DNA of 64,000 nt from Eurosta solidaginis (lineage: Eukaryota; Arthropoda; Insecta; Diptera; Tephritidae): NCBI RefSeq assembly GCF_040869045.1, contig NC_090320.1, positions 250,976,978 to 251,040,977 of the forward strand, in the 5' to 3' direction. A model generated the notes under the pieces. That model searched no databases and was not told the DNA's origin. It worked only from the letters and a program-made list of their open reading frames with translations. Position numbers and translations under genes: made by a program. The number at the start of each line of letters is the position of its first letter. Within the stretch, counting starts at the first letter, position 1. Shown here in pieces: positions 1 to 12,400 of this stretch.

Positions 1-330
1 CTCTTACCTCAATCAAGACGGTCCATATCACTATTAGGTTAAGTTTTGGGGTAAAACGTTGGACTGTTGGTCGCTTAAGCGAGCACAACTCTCAGTAGAG
101 TTTCATGCAGAAAACCGTTAAATGGATTGCACCACAAAAATCCTGGCAACGATAACCAACAAGAACTTACATGAGACACCTTTAAACTTGAAGACTACTT
201 TTTTAAGCTATTTAAACCAATGTAGTAGAGTAAGAATAGCAGATATTATTGTAATATATTTTATGATTAGCTTTAATACTTATTTTGAAATGAATTAATA
301 GAGAATTATTTCTATTTTGCAACATTGCTC
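1..330. other. sec5 3' UTR and downstream flank
   Basis: AT-rich sequence downstream of the sec5 stop codon. No gene or repeat was recognised. A canonical-looking minus-strand splice donor (GAG|GTAAGAG) sits at positions 1-10, but only a handful of codons could lie beside it before the window edge. Confidence 0.5.
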
Positions 331-469
331 TTAAGGATCCTTCACTGCAAAACACATCAATTGCAGTTTCATGCAATTCTTCACGTCTGCCAATATCTCA
401 TCGCTTTTTGTTAATTGCTCGGTATTGAGCGGGGGCTTTATAGCCTCCAAGGCTTCCAGGAAATAATTT
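331..469 (-). CDS. sec5: sec5 exon 9 (stop)
   Basis: Encodes residues 870-915 (ending [13 protein letters not shown]) and the TAA stop at 333-331, matching the short C-terminal 'KSSMHLQLTCF' tail of EXOC2. The acceptor is ttttcag. Confidence 0.92.
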
Positions 470-3400
470 CTGAAAATCGTAAAAAAAAATTTTTTTTTTA
501 AATTTATCAATAGTAAAAGCAACACATCATACTTTCCAGTCTCATTTGTATAAAATTTCAAGGCATCTCTTATTAAACGTATATCAACATTGGCTTGAAT
601 ACCACCGGTGTAGCTAAATTCTTGTACACAACTCATAAGACGTGCCAGCTCTTCGGAAACGGTAAGCACAATCGGTTCAAGTATTGGGCGTAGTAGCGCC
701 GGTGAAATAGTATAAATTTCTGAATAAACACCAACTAAATTATCGCAACATTCATGCGCATATGGGCGTAGCTTGCCGATTTCCATTTCAATATCCCATT
801 GAAAACGACCCAAATACATTGATGGTTCTATAGTACCCACTAATGGATCGCCTTTATGTTCAACATAAGCTTCTAAAAGATTTGTGAATAATTGATTAAC
901 TGAATAGCGTGATGTTTCGATAGCTAACGTGGGTAGAGGATAGCCATATCTGAAATGGAATACATTTTTTATGTTAACGTAAATTTAGCTGTAAGTACTT
1001 GTATGTTACTTACTTAACAAATATATCGCCTACATGTGGAAAGAAACTCTTATTACAATATGCGCAATTGGCGAGACAGCAAAGCATACGTTGTTCCCAA
1101 GTTATAACATTTGAGCTCCAAAAACGTCCAGACGATAGACCGCTTTGGTGGGCATTCGGATAGCCTATCAGCTGTGAAACATTATGTGTTGGTGTTTCTT
1201 CGTCATGTGACTGGTACGCGAGCTCATCAATAACACCGCAGAATGTTGATAAGAATTCTTGTAGACGTTGTGAGACTTCGCGTTGTCCATCCGATTGTGG
1301 TTCCAGTAAATTTCCTTCTCTATAAATTAGAAGAAAAAAATTTTGCAAAATATATATTATGTCTAATTGTTATACTCAGGTGAGCAGAGCTCACAGAGTA
1401 TATTAATTTTGTTCGCATTACGGTAATCGGTAACGGCATAAACTAATCGTAATAGATATAGACTTCTATATATTGTAACGAATTTACTTGCAAATCCTCT
1501 TATTTGCAATCTTCTGCCAACGTTCGTATCGCTAAATTGTTGAATAAATAACTCCAATTTTGAATAATGGAAAAATGGCCTTTATTAAAGTACTTCACAA
1601 TAACACTTATACTTTGCAACGAATAACTTGCTTAACAACCAAACTGATTGATAGTTCAAATGAAACTCTACTATTCAAAATAATACTGCTATTGCTAGAT
1701 ATCGTCTTAATCGAAACTGATTGAGAACTCAAATCAAACTGAATTACTTTTTACTCGCTTGTGCCGCTTTTATAGTTTACGCTGCATATGTACATCTAGG
1801 CTCTTCTATTTTCAGAACTTACCAACTATTTCGAGTGTTTATAGTTCTCATATAGTTTCTATTTGTTTACAATTTTCTACTTTTCAGCGTCTCTCAGATG
1901 TATGTGAGTTTGTAGTTTACAGTCTCTCGCACACACATAGGCGTAAAAGTAAATGCATCTGTGTGTGACATCTCTCTGGGCTGCCTTATATATGTGTATA
2001 CTTGATTTGATTATTGACGTAAATACTGCTTAGCATGGCCTTAGTGATGGTATAGCTTAGTGATGCTAATATCCGTGACACTGCCCTCCACCTAAGTCTG
2101 ATCGTCCCGATCAGACAAATCTCCCGATCTAACTGCCGCTAGCATCTCCAAATGTACCTCTCTTCTAATCCGTGGTTTCCCAGTGGTTTGTATGCGGTAG
2201 ATGGTATCACTGATCTTCTTCACAACTTTGTACGGGCCTTCCCAACTGCACCGAAATTTGGCTGGAACACCTTTCCGCCGGTGAGGGTTGTTTAACAGTA
2301 CCAAATATCCTGCCAAGAAACCTTCCGAATTAAAGTTCTTGTCATGCCAGTGTTTCATCTTACTACTCGTTACCCTGAGCCGTTCCTTCACACTCTGTTG
2401 TTTGGTCAATGAACCACTTCGTAGAGCTTGCGCTGGACGGATTTGCTTTGCATAATCGGTATCGTTCCCACATTTCACAACAGTAGTGCGCTCCGGCTTG
2501 AAACTACCCTCGTATTCTTTCTCGGAAATTCGTTGCTTCGTTTTCCTGCGTCTTTTAGGTTTTGTCAATGTCAGTGTTTCTCTCGCAGGTACCTTTGATT
2601 TTGATTTATTTGGCCCATTCGATCTATCAACCTTTGCCTTTGACTTTCGTGGTCTTTGTCAAGTCTTTTCCACCAGTATCTGATTACTGCTGAACCCTTT
2701 TTCCAAACTAAAGTTAAGTGGTATGTCCTGATTCTTATAGCGCATAATTTTTCTCCGCATATCGATCCTGACGTCATGGTCAACCAAGAAGTCCACTCCC
2801 AATATGACTTCATCAACGATCTCCGCCACAACGAATTTGTGTAGAACCATGACTTTTCCAATTAATACCTCACATACCACTTCGCCTTGGACTTGATTAT
2901 ACTCGCCTGTGACCGTATGCAACCTTGCTCCAGGTAATGAATTTACTCTCCTGTAGACCAAATCAGATCGAATCAAGGAATGAGATGCCCCCGTATCTAC
3001 AGTCAGTACACGCTCTTTACCATCCACATTCCCTCTGATGGTAAGACTGCTTGATTTCCTTCCAATCTGCGACACAGATATCACAGGACATTCAATAGCC
3101 GGGGCAAGTTTTCGTTCTTTACATCCGACACGCTCTTGCTCATTTCCGCCAGCTTTGCGTTTACGGCCACCCACATTGTTGGAACTATTAGGACCAAGAT
3201 CGCAATGACGTGCAATGTGACCTGGGTTGCCGCACTTGAAACATTTAATAACTCCGGCATTCTTCTGTTGAGATCCCTTCAGTGCTTCCAAAATTGTGTC
3301 TATCCAATCTGGTCTTTCCACTTCCACACGATGAGCTTTGTATGCTGGTTTACTCAATAGCGACGCTGTTTCTTGAGTCAGTGCATAGGATACCGTTTCT

Positions 3401-6400
3401 GCGAATGTGGGTTTTGGGTTTGCATATGCCATATATAAAACTCTGGATTTTTACCCTCTCGGTGTACTCCACGGGTGCGTCCGCATTTGCCAAATGTGCC
3501 AACCTTTCAACATCCGAGGCAAACTCCTGCAAAGTCTCATTCGCTCTTTCGTGGCGGTTTTGCAACTCAATTTGGAATATCTGTTTTCTATGCTCGCTTC
3601 CATAACGTCGTTCTACAGCAGCCATGAATGCTTCATAATTGTTCCGCTCTCCTTCGGGAATCGTCTGTAGGATTTCCGCTGCTGGCCCCTTCAATGCCAC
3701 GAACAGTGCAGCAACTTTATCTTCCGCATTCCAGTTGTTCACTGCTGCGGTCTTCTCAAACTGTAGCTTGAAGACCTGGAAAGGAACAGAACCGTCAAAA
3801 GATTGAGTTTTTACCTTCGTATTACTCGCTGAAGCAGCCGGCCGATTAAGTTTCAATTCCTGTATACGACCTCTGAACGCATCCACCTCTGCATCGAATT
3901 TTTCTTCAAACTGCGTTATTTTCTCGTCCATACGCGCTTCGAGTTTTGATGTTATACGCGCCTCTTGTTCTTTCAGTTGTGTTTCCATCTTTGATGTAAT
4001 CTGTGTCGACATTTCTGAAATACGTGTCTCATGTGATTCCAGCTGGGATGCCATATATGTCTTCTGCTCTTCCAATTGTGATGTTATACGAGTTTCCTGC
4101 GATTCCAGTTGGGATATCATATACGTCTTCTGTTCTTCGATCTTCGATGTTATTCGTGTCTCTTGGGATTCCATCTGTGATGACATATACGTTTTCTGTT
4201 CTTCCAATTGTGATATTACTTGCGACGCCATTTCTGAAATGCGTACCTCCTGTGATTCTAGTTGGGATGATATTTGCGGCGACATTGATGTTACTGTCGA
4301 TGTTTGAGCAGCTATTGCAGCCAATATCATGTTCAAGTCTGTGCTCGTAATTGTCTGCGATGTTTCGTTTTTCTCTTCAATTTTTGTTGTTGTCTCGTGC
4401 CCATCAGGATAAAAGACATACTCGTCCACATAAATTCCTTCTGCTTCCATTGCCTCTCGCAGCCGTGCCTGAAGTTCGAGTTTAACGCCGCTTGTATTCA
4501 ATCCACGGCTCTCCAACTCCTTCTTCAGTTGCTGGATCTTAAATTCACTGAACTTTGCCATGTCCTTGTTGTCCTCCGGAATTTATTCCACAATCCCACT
4601 TCTGACACCAATTGTAACGAATTTACTTGCAAATCCTCTTATTTGCAATCTTCTGCCAATGTTCGTATCGCTAAATTGTTGAATAAATAACTCCAATTTT
4701 GAATAATGGAAAAATGGCCTTTATTAAAGTACTTCAGAATAACAGTTATACTTTGCAACGAATAACTTGCTTAACAACCAAACTGATTGATAGTTCAAAT
4801 GAAACTCTACTATTCAAAATAATACTGCTATTGCTAGATATCGTCTTAATCGAAACTGATTGACAACTCAAATCAAACTGAATTACTTTTTACTCGCTTG
4901 TACCGCTTTTATAGTTTACGCTGCATATGTACATCTAGGCTCTTCTATTTCCAGAACTTACCAACTATTTCGAGTGTTTATAGTTCTCATATAGTTTATA
5001 TTTGTTTACAATTTTCTACTTTTCAGCGTCTCTCAGATGTATGTACACACATAGGCGTAAAAGTAAATGCATCTGTGTGTGACATCTCTCTGGGCTGCCT
5101 TATATATGTGTATACTTGATTTGATTATTGACGTAAATACTGCTTAGCATGGCCTTAGTGATGGTATAGCTTAGTGATGCTAATATCCGTGACAATATCA
5201 AAATGATCTGGGCGAAAAAAGAAATTCATTTAGCCATGTCCGTCCGTCCGTCCGCCCGTCCGTCCGTAAACACGATAACTTGAGTAAATTTTGAGGTATC
5301 TTAATGAAATTTGGTATGTAAGTTGCTGGGCACTCATCTCAGATACAATAAACGAAATCGAACTATAACCACGCCCACTTTTTCGATATCGAAAATTTCG
5401 AAAAACCGAAAAAGTGCGATAATTCATTATCAAAGACGGATAAAGCAATTAAACTTGGTAGGTGGGTTGTCCTTGTGACGCAGAATAGAAAATTAGTAAA
5501 ATTTTGGACAATGGGCGTGGCGCCGCCCACTTTAAAAAGAAGGTAATTTGAAAGTTTTTCAAGCTGTAATTTGGCAGTCGTTGAAGATATCATGATGAAA
5601 TTTGGCAGCAACGTTACTCCTATTACTATATGTTTGCCAAATAAAAATTTGCAAAATCGGATAACGAACACACCCACTTTAAAAAAAAAAAAAATTTAAG
5701 TAAAATTTTAACAAAAAATTTAATATCCTTACAGTATATACGTAAATTATGTCAACATTCAACTCCAGTAATGATATGGTGCAACAAAATATAAAAATAA
5801 AAGAAAATTTCAAAATGACTCCGCACTTTTTCATTTAATTTGTCTAGAATACTTTTAATGCCATAAGTCGAACAAAAATTTACCAAACCTTGTGAAGTTT
5901 GGCAAGGGCATAGCTTCTATCCCGGTAAATTTTAAATCATTGACTTAAGAATGCTGTTTCTTCATTCTTTCATTCCTTGTTAAGGAATGTGGCTTAAAAG
6001 TCAACCCATTCTTCATTCAGTAGTGGGAAAAAAGGATGCACTCATGAACTCATTCGAGGAAAGAATGAAGTAATTGAATGAAACACAAACATTTTTCAAC
6101 ACAGAATAAGCATTCAAATGAATACAGCCTTTGCTGAGTGTGCACACACTTTTCTAGTACCAATCAGTTATGAAAAATGTCGTACATGCACAAAACCCGC
6201 TCAAATATCACATGGTTGCATTGAATTAAAGCCACTTCAAAATATCTACACACAAATTTAATTATTGTTCGTAATGACCAATTTTTTTCGATATTTAAAT
6301 GGTAATAAAACACAAAGAAGTTAACTGGAAAAGTATTCTTATTGAAATTTTCTTTAAAATTTAATAATAAAAAAAGCAAATGACAAAGAGTTCAACATCC

Positions 6401-9400
6401 CTGTTCCGAAAATTGTCATCGTTCTAAATAAGTGTTGCCAATGTGGCATATAAAAGGCTTGCAGGAAAAAGTACTAATCTACATTTGAACGTCCTCAATT
6501 GTTGATTAAACAAATGAAATATATATATTCTTCCTAGCGGTTTATGGTCAAATGCTGTATAGATAATGGCTTGTGAGTTTCCAAATTGCAACAGCAATAT
6601 ACTATTTTTCTCTATTTTCTAATTAAATATTCTTCTAAACACAATAGTTTGTAATTACAGTCATTTAAAGTAGGCTCTATAGGTAGTTGTAGCTTTACTG
6701 ATAGCAAAGAAAATTAACTTTGAATACAAATCTGCCCAAGTAAGAGACTAATGAACCTTCTCAATCACTCGGGTCCTATATTTATATTCCGTCAAACACT
6801 GTCAAAACATCAGCTGTAAAAAACTGTAATCCGATGGAGCCAGTCAATCTCTTTATGGGGAGGGAAATTAATAACCTCTGAAGAGTTTCTCCCAATGAAA
6901 CATTTTTTTTTTCGTGGCACATATGAAGGAAAACTGGGAAGGTGACTCAGGTGAATAGAAAAAGCCTGAATCGCTGTAGGACGATGCCATGGAATTAGAC
7001 ATATATTTACCGAAATTCTCGGAATTAGGAAGCTCCAACGAAATCGCCGATAGACCTATGTACTTTGATGTACATATTTAAATTTAAACGACTTAAACTC
7101 AAGTATCTGTTTTCGTTATATTATCGGCAAAAAATATCCACAATTTACTCTATTTGGTCAATGCACAATGTGTTCATTTACAATATCCATTTTACTACAA
7201 TAGCAAAATAAGTAGAACATATAGAACCATTTTGACATATAGCAAGAAAGCCATAGATTGTCTTTGCGAAGTTTAAAGAGAAACTGAAAAGAAAGAAATA
7301 TTTACTGGCATATTTCGATGATTTAAGCTGCAGACATTGGTGCTTTATAGGTAACCGTATCGGTAACCTCATAACAGCTGATTCGACCAACCTTATGAGA
7401 ATCAATGCAATCGATTATTGGTGCCGCTAAGGTCGTAACCGTATCGTAGCCAACCAATTGGTTTTTGGTTTACCATCGTAACGATAAACAGCTGATTACG
7501 TTAGGGATACGACTACAGCGATACGACAAACGGCACCAATGACTACAGCTTTAAGGCAACTGCAGTTTCACCGTGTGATTCGCGGTTCGAAGTGAAGCCT
7601 TTGATAACATTCGAAATTGACTGATGATGATTATGTGGCGGTTTTCGAAATGTTAAAATCGCACTATGCCAGTAAATTTTACTTTCTTTTCAAAAATAAT
7701 GATTGAATATTCAATTATTATAAGCCGGTGTTAAGCTCATGAATTCTTAAATATTAAACTACTTGAATAATTAGAAGGGGCTATTATTTCTATTGATAAA
7801 TTTTACGCCTTTTTTGCACCCAACTCCCAAATTGATTTAACATATCTGATGGCAATGAAAGTATACAAAAAAAGAACCCTAGGGAAAAAGTATTTAGTAC
7901 TGAATGGAGAAAAAGTGTGCATTCATTTCAAGTTTACATTCGTTAAAGATTGGGAATGGTTCCAACATTCTCACTCTATATTGAATTATATTTTACCATT
8001 CAATAACACACACACTGTAGATTTTGAGCCATTCAGGAATGGAGATTTATAATATGCAACCAATAAATCACAATTTTTTAAAAGAATGCTGAGAGAATGC
8101 ACACTCAATTGATTCAATCTTTTTACAGCTCTGATATGTAATGTTCGGTTACACCCGAACTTAGCCTTCCTTACTTGTTGCTCTATGCATAGTTTGAGGA
8201 TTTTCTTCAACTACAAGAACTGACTACCGTCCACTAATTTAAAAGATCCGCATACCTTATCTCTGGATTCATGCAGGCATTTTGCGCTTCATCCAATGTT
8301 TCTATCAGCAGTTTCTCTAAACAATTCGGCAACATTGTCGCGCCAGGAAAATCTTCAACATCCATATCCCATGTCTCCTCATCACCCAATTTCTTGCAGC
8401 GATCGCTGGCGCGTTTAAATGTTATTGAAAAACAGAAAATACGTATTTCATCGATTAATTTCTGTATAATATCCAATGCCTCAGATGGTAAATCTAAGCG
8501 TATTAGCGTAGCATAAGTTATGCGCGTATAACGTAAACATTGTGAAATCCATGGTAAGAACTGATGTGTTGCCGACGATGAGCCAATAGGCCAGGCTAAA
8601 CCGGTAGTTTGACGTAAAGCGCGCAAATCTGAGGCGATTAATATAGCGACACGCAGGTAAGCGCAAAATTTCTCAATCGCATTTAAGACCATGCGCTATT
8701 CAAAACATCAAATGTTACAAACATTAAATCAATACTTAAAGTTGTTAGTACCTTAAAATCGCCTGGTTTTGGATCGTGCGCTCCACGCAGTTCTCCAGTA
8801 AAATATAACTGTCCCAAACGCCATAAATCTGGTAGCTGTGATGCCGCAATATCGCATATTTCTTCACAAAATAAGACGCGACTGTGCGGCTGATTAGAAC
8901 TATCGCGGTTTTTGGTTTCTGTAACAAAATTTGTTAATTTTTTTTTTTTCAGAGAGAATAAATTTGAGATCATACTCTCTTGAGCTGCCGAGTCCTTAGA
9001 TGCATATTGCTCGAATGTTTGTTTAAATGTGCACTCCAAATATTTTGCGCGTGCTTCAATAGCATCCCAAGCCGGATCAGCATTGCGCATGCGATCTCCG
9101 ATTGTAGTGCCACTTTGTTGGGCCTGAAAAAAGAAAAGCCATGTACATTTAATTTATAATGTAATAAATTAATTTAATATAACAAGTGCCTTATCAGTTC
9201 CACGTTCTTACTGAATTTCTCTGTTACAAGATTTTAACAAGTCATGAACCTGTTGTTGTTATAATAACGATAAAGACAATCGACACTGATGATGGCACAA
9301 CGCCGTAACCGGTTTGTCTCAAAACCAAATTTGACAAGGGATGACGGAAAATCGTTCCAATATACATCACAATCCCCGAGGTTTTTCGGGGGTGTCGATG

Positions 9401-12400
9401 TTGATGATCTTTTGCCGTATACAGATCCGGTACGTTCCGGTAACAAGCACCATTAAGGTACTTGCCCGACCATTTCGGGAACGATTAATTTGACCACATT
9501 AAACCTTCTAGGCCAAAGAGACCGGCCCTAATAGTGGATGAGATTCGAATCTGGCACAGAACTGTTCGTGTTGCGATAAGAACACTGCCCGACTATCATC
9601 AATATCCTCTAACGGGAGTCCAAGGAAACTTGCTGTTTCAACAGGGGTCGACCATAATGTGAGGGGTATTAGAGGCGTTGGTTCCACATTACAATTAAAG
9701 AGATGGTTGGTGTCATGTGTTGACACATTGCAAGCGGGGCATACATTTTGTATGTCCGGGTTGATTCTGGATAGCTAAGAGTTTAACCTCTAACAGTATC
9801 CAGATCGAAGTTGAGCTAGAGTGACTCGCGTTTCCCTGGGGAGTGTGCGTTCCTCTTCCGCAAGTTTTGGGTACTGTTCTTTGAGTACTGCATTCACCGG
9901 GCAATTCTTGGCATAAAGGTCCGATGCCTGTTTGTGGAGTTCACTGAGGACCTGCTTGTGTTTTTTTGCTTCATACGGCTGAGTTGTCAGGTGCCGTATT
10001 TCCTCATAATGCTTGCGGAGATGACTCCAGAGGCTGTTAAAGAAACAGTATTCGCCACTCGTGTATGCTGATGACATTGATATCATCGGCCTAAACACCC
10101 GCACCGTTAGTTCTGCTTACTCCAAACTGGAAAAAGAAGCGGTAAATATGGGTTTGTTAGTGAATGAGGACAAAACGAATTATCTGATTTCATCGAGCAA
10201 AGAGTCAGCGCATATGCGCCTTGGCAACCACGCTACTTTCGGCAACCATACTTTCGAATTAATAAAAGTCCTTATTTGGGAACCAGCTTCAACACTAGCA
10301 ACAACATCAGCACTGAAATCCAGCGAAGAATCAATCTTGCCAATAAATGCTACTTTGGACTAGGTAGGCAATTGAAAAGTAAAGTCCTCTCTCGGAAAAC
10401 GAAAATCATACTCTACAAGTCACTTATCGTACCCGTCCTGCTATATGGTGTAGAAGCATGGACCATGACAACAGCAGATGAAGCGGCTCTGGTAGTGTTC
10501 GAGAGAAGTTTTTCGAAAGATTTATGGACTTATGGACCTCAAGACAACAACATAGTCCAGCGAATTAAAACGAAGCGGCTGCGCTGGCCAGGCCATGTTA
10601 TGCGAATGAAAGATGATTTCTATCGGAATCCGCCTATGGAAGCAGAGGTAGAGGGCGGCCCCCACTCCGTTGGAAGGATCAGGTGGAAAACGATTTAAAC
10701 TCCCTTAGTGTGACCAATTGGCGCCGGTTGGCAGAGGACCGACTGGTGAGCTGATGTCATATCATGAGAAGTGGTAGGATGTGATGAAAGTAGTTTTTTT
10801 TTTATTTTTTTTATGTACACAAAGACCGAACTACTTTTAAGCCAAATAATAAGTATATTCATCAAAATACTTGTAATTTATCCATTTATTACAAATGGAT
10901 CATTCTTTGTGTGGAGTAACCATCAGTCAGTAAAGAAAAGTAATTCAAAATTCTTACAATTAACGATCTTAGCCTAAATAACATGAACAAAAAGTATGGC
11001 ACAAATATTAAAAATCTTCATGGATATCTGACTTGTCCGCATAAGTTTCATTGAATTTTGAGATCCATGCCGCTATAGTGGCATCGGTGATAGTTATACT
11101 TCTTAGCAATGTCTTTCTTTGTGCTATTGGTATTAGGTCGCTACGGTATGCGACGATTGCATAACTCAGAACATGGTCCAGCACAGATCTTCCCTGTGGT
11201 ATTTTGAATTTCAGAGTTGTTGCCTCCACTACTGAATATGCTAACATTGCTTTGATCATGCCTTCCTTTTGGGGATGATCCTGTGATATGAGGCTATAAA
11301 AATACCCTCCACACATTTCCTTGGGAAAGTCAGTATACCCATTGATACACATGTCTTGCGGTAACACAGGTCTTGACGGATTCGTTGCCTTATTCATGTA
11401 TTGGAAAGCGAAATCTGGAAAGCTGTTGACAACTCTGGGCAGCGTGATGCTTTTATTATCACTCAACACCGCTGTCCTCTTAATATCATATTTTCCGATC
11501 AATCCATCCAATCTTGCGATCATTTCTGGTTTCGATTTCAATCTCTTTTTGTCTATAACAGATGGGCCTCGGGTTAGGCACAAAACAACCATAAATGCAA
11601 TGTCTTCAGCTAAAGTTACCACGTTGGTTTCCTTTCTGACTAAAGCATTCCTGACTTCATTGGGGTCAAATCCCATGGTGTAGCGTGCAATAACGTACAG
11701 AAAGCTATAAAATGTTTATGTGATAATAATTTTATTTCACCCACTTTCTAAAAACAATCTTGTTAATAACTTTCAAAATGAAAATTTTTGAAATATAAAA
11801 ATTGAAAATAAATACTTAGACAACTTGATAAATATTAAAACCATTAAAAGTGGTACAGGAGTTAAGTTGTAATAAAGTTAAAAATCAGAGTAAAACAATA
11901 AAAGTACCCTCCATTACTCCCCCTTCCAAAAATTAATTGCTCAATAAATTAAATCTAACCTTTTTCTTTTTATACTCAGCTAAGCAGAGCTCACAGAGTA
12001 TATTAATTTTGTTCGCATAACGGTAACATAACATAACGTAACAGCATAAACTAATCGAGATAGATATAGACTTCTATATATCAAAATGATCTGGGTGAAA
12101 AAAGAACTTCATTTAGCCATGTCCGTCCGCCCGTCTGTCCGTAAACACGATAACTTGAGTAAATTTTGAGGTGTCTTAATGATATTTGGTATGTAAGTTC
12201 CTGGGCACTCATCTCAGATCGCTATTTGAAATGAACGAAATCGGACTATAACCACGCCCACTTTCTCGATATCGAAAATTTCGAAAAACCGAAAAAGTGC
12301 GATAATTCATTACTAAAGACGGCTAAAGCGATGAAACTTGGTAGGTGGGTTGACCTTATGACGCACAATAGAAAATTAGTAAAATTTTGGACAATGGGCG

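Larger units (their letters stand above)
1474..5194 (-). mobile_element. Ty3/gypsy LTR element, internally deleted
   Basis: LTRs at 1474-2080 and 4613-5194 both run tgtaacgaat...ccgtgaca and are flanked by the 4-bp target duplication ATAT (1470-1473, 5195-5198), typical of gypsy-group insertions. In the minus-strand sense the primer-binding site directly after the 5' LTR reads TGGTGTCAGAAGTGGGA (a tRNA-Leu-type site), and a purine-rich tract (aggtggagggcag) precedes the 3' LTR. Coding remains are Gag, zinc knuckle, protease and the integrase C-terminus. Reverse transcriptase, RNase H and most of integrase are deleted, so it cannot move unaided. The LTRs differ by one ~25-bp indel plus a few substitutions. 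Confidence 0.9.
1371..5935 (-). mobile_element. DINE-1/mini-me-like repeat copy A, split by a gypsy element
   Basis: Begins tatactcaggtgagcagag and continues with the family's core ('gatagatatagacttctata') up to 1473, then resumes at 5195 with 'atatcaaaatgatctgg', the (GTCC)n tract at about 5236-5268, and cactttttcgatatcgaaaa at 5376. The 3.7-kb gypsy element sits between, so it is a later insertion. The copy fades near 5935. A 52-bp piece of the other terminus (hairpin ttcggttacacccgaa) lies at 8128-8179 and may be its displaced end. It starts 50 bp from the sec5 exon 7 splice site. Confidence 0.75.

Noticed and set aside
1..40. Possible exon of a neighbouring gene ending at a GTAAGAG donor (minus strand)
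   Set aside because: Too little sequence to support coding; one donor-like word is expected by chance.
3350..3432. Programmed -1 frameshift between Gag and the zinc-knuckle frame
   Set aside because: The shift falls inside Gag, before the zinc knuckle, so an ordinary indel is more likely; no slippery heptamer with a structure was evident.
7849..8052. 67-codon open frame
   Set aside because: No domain, AT-rich, within a probable transposon segment.
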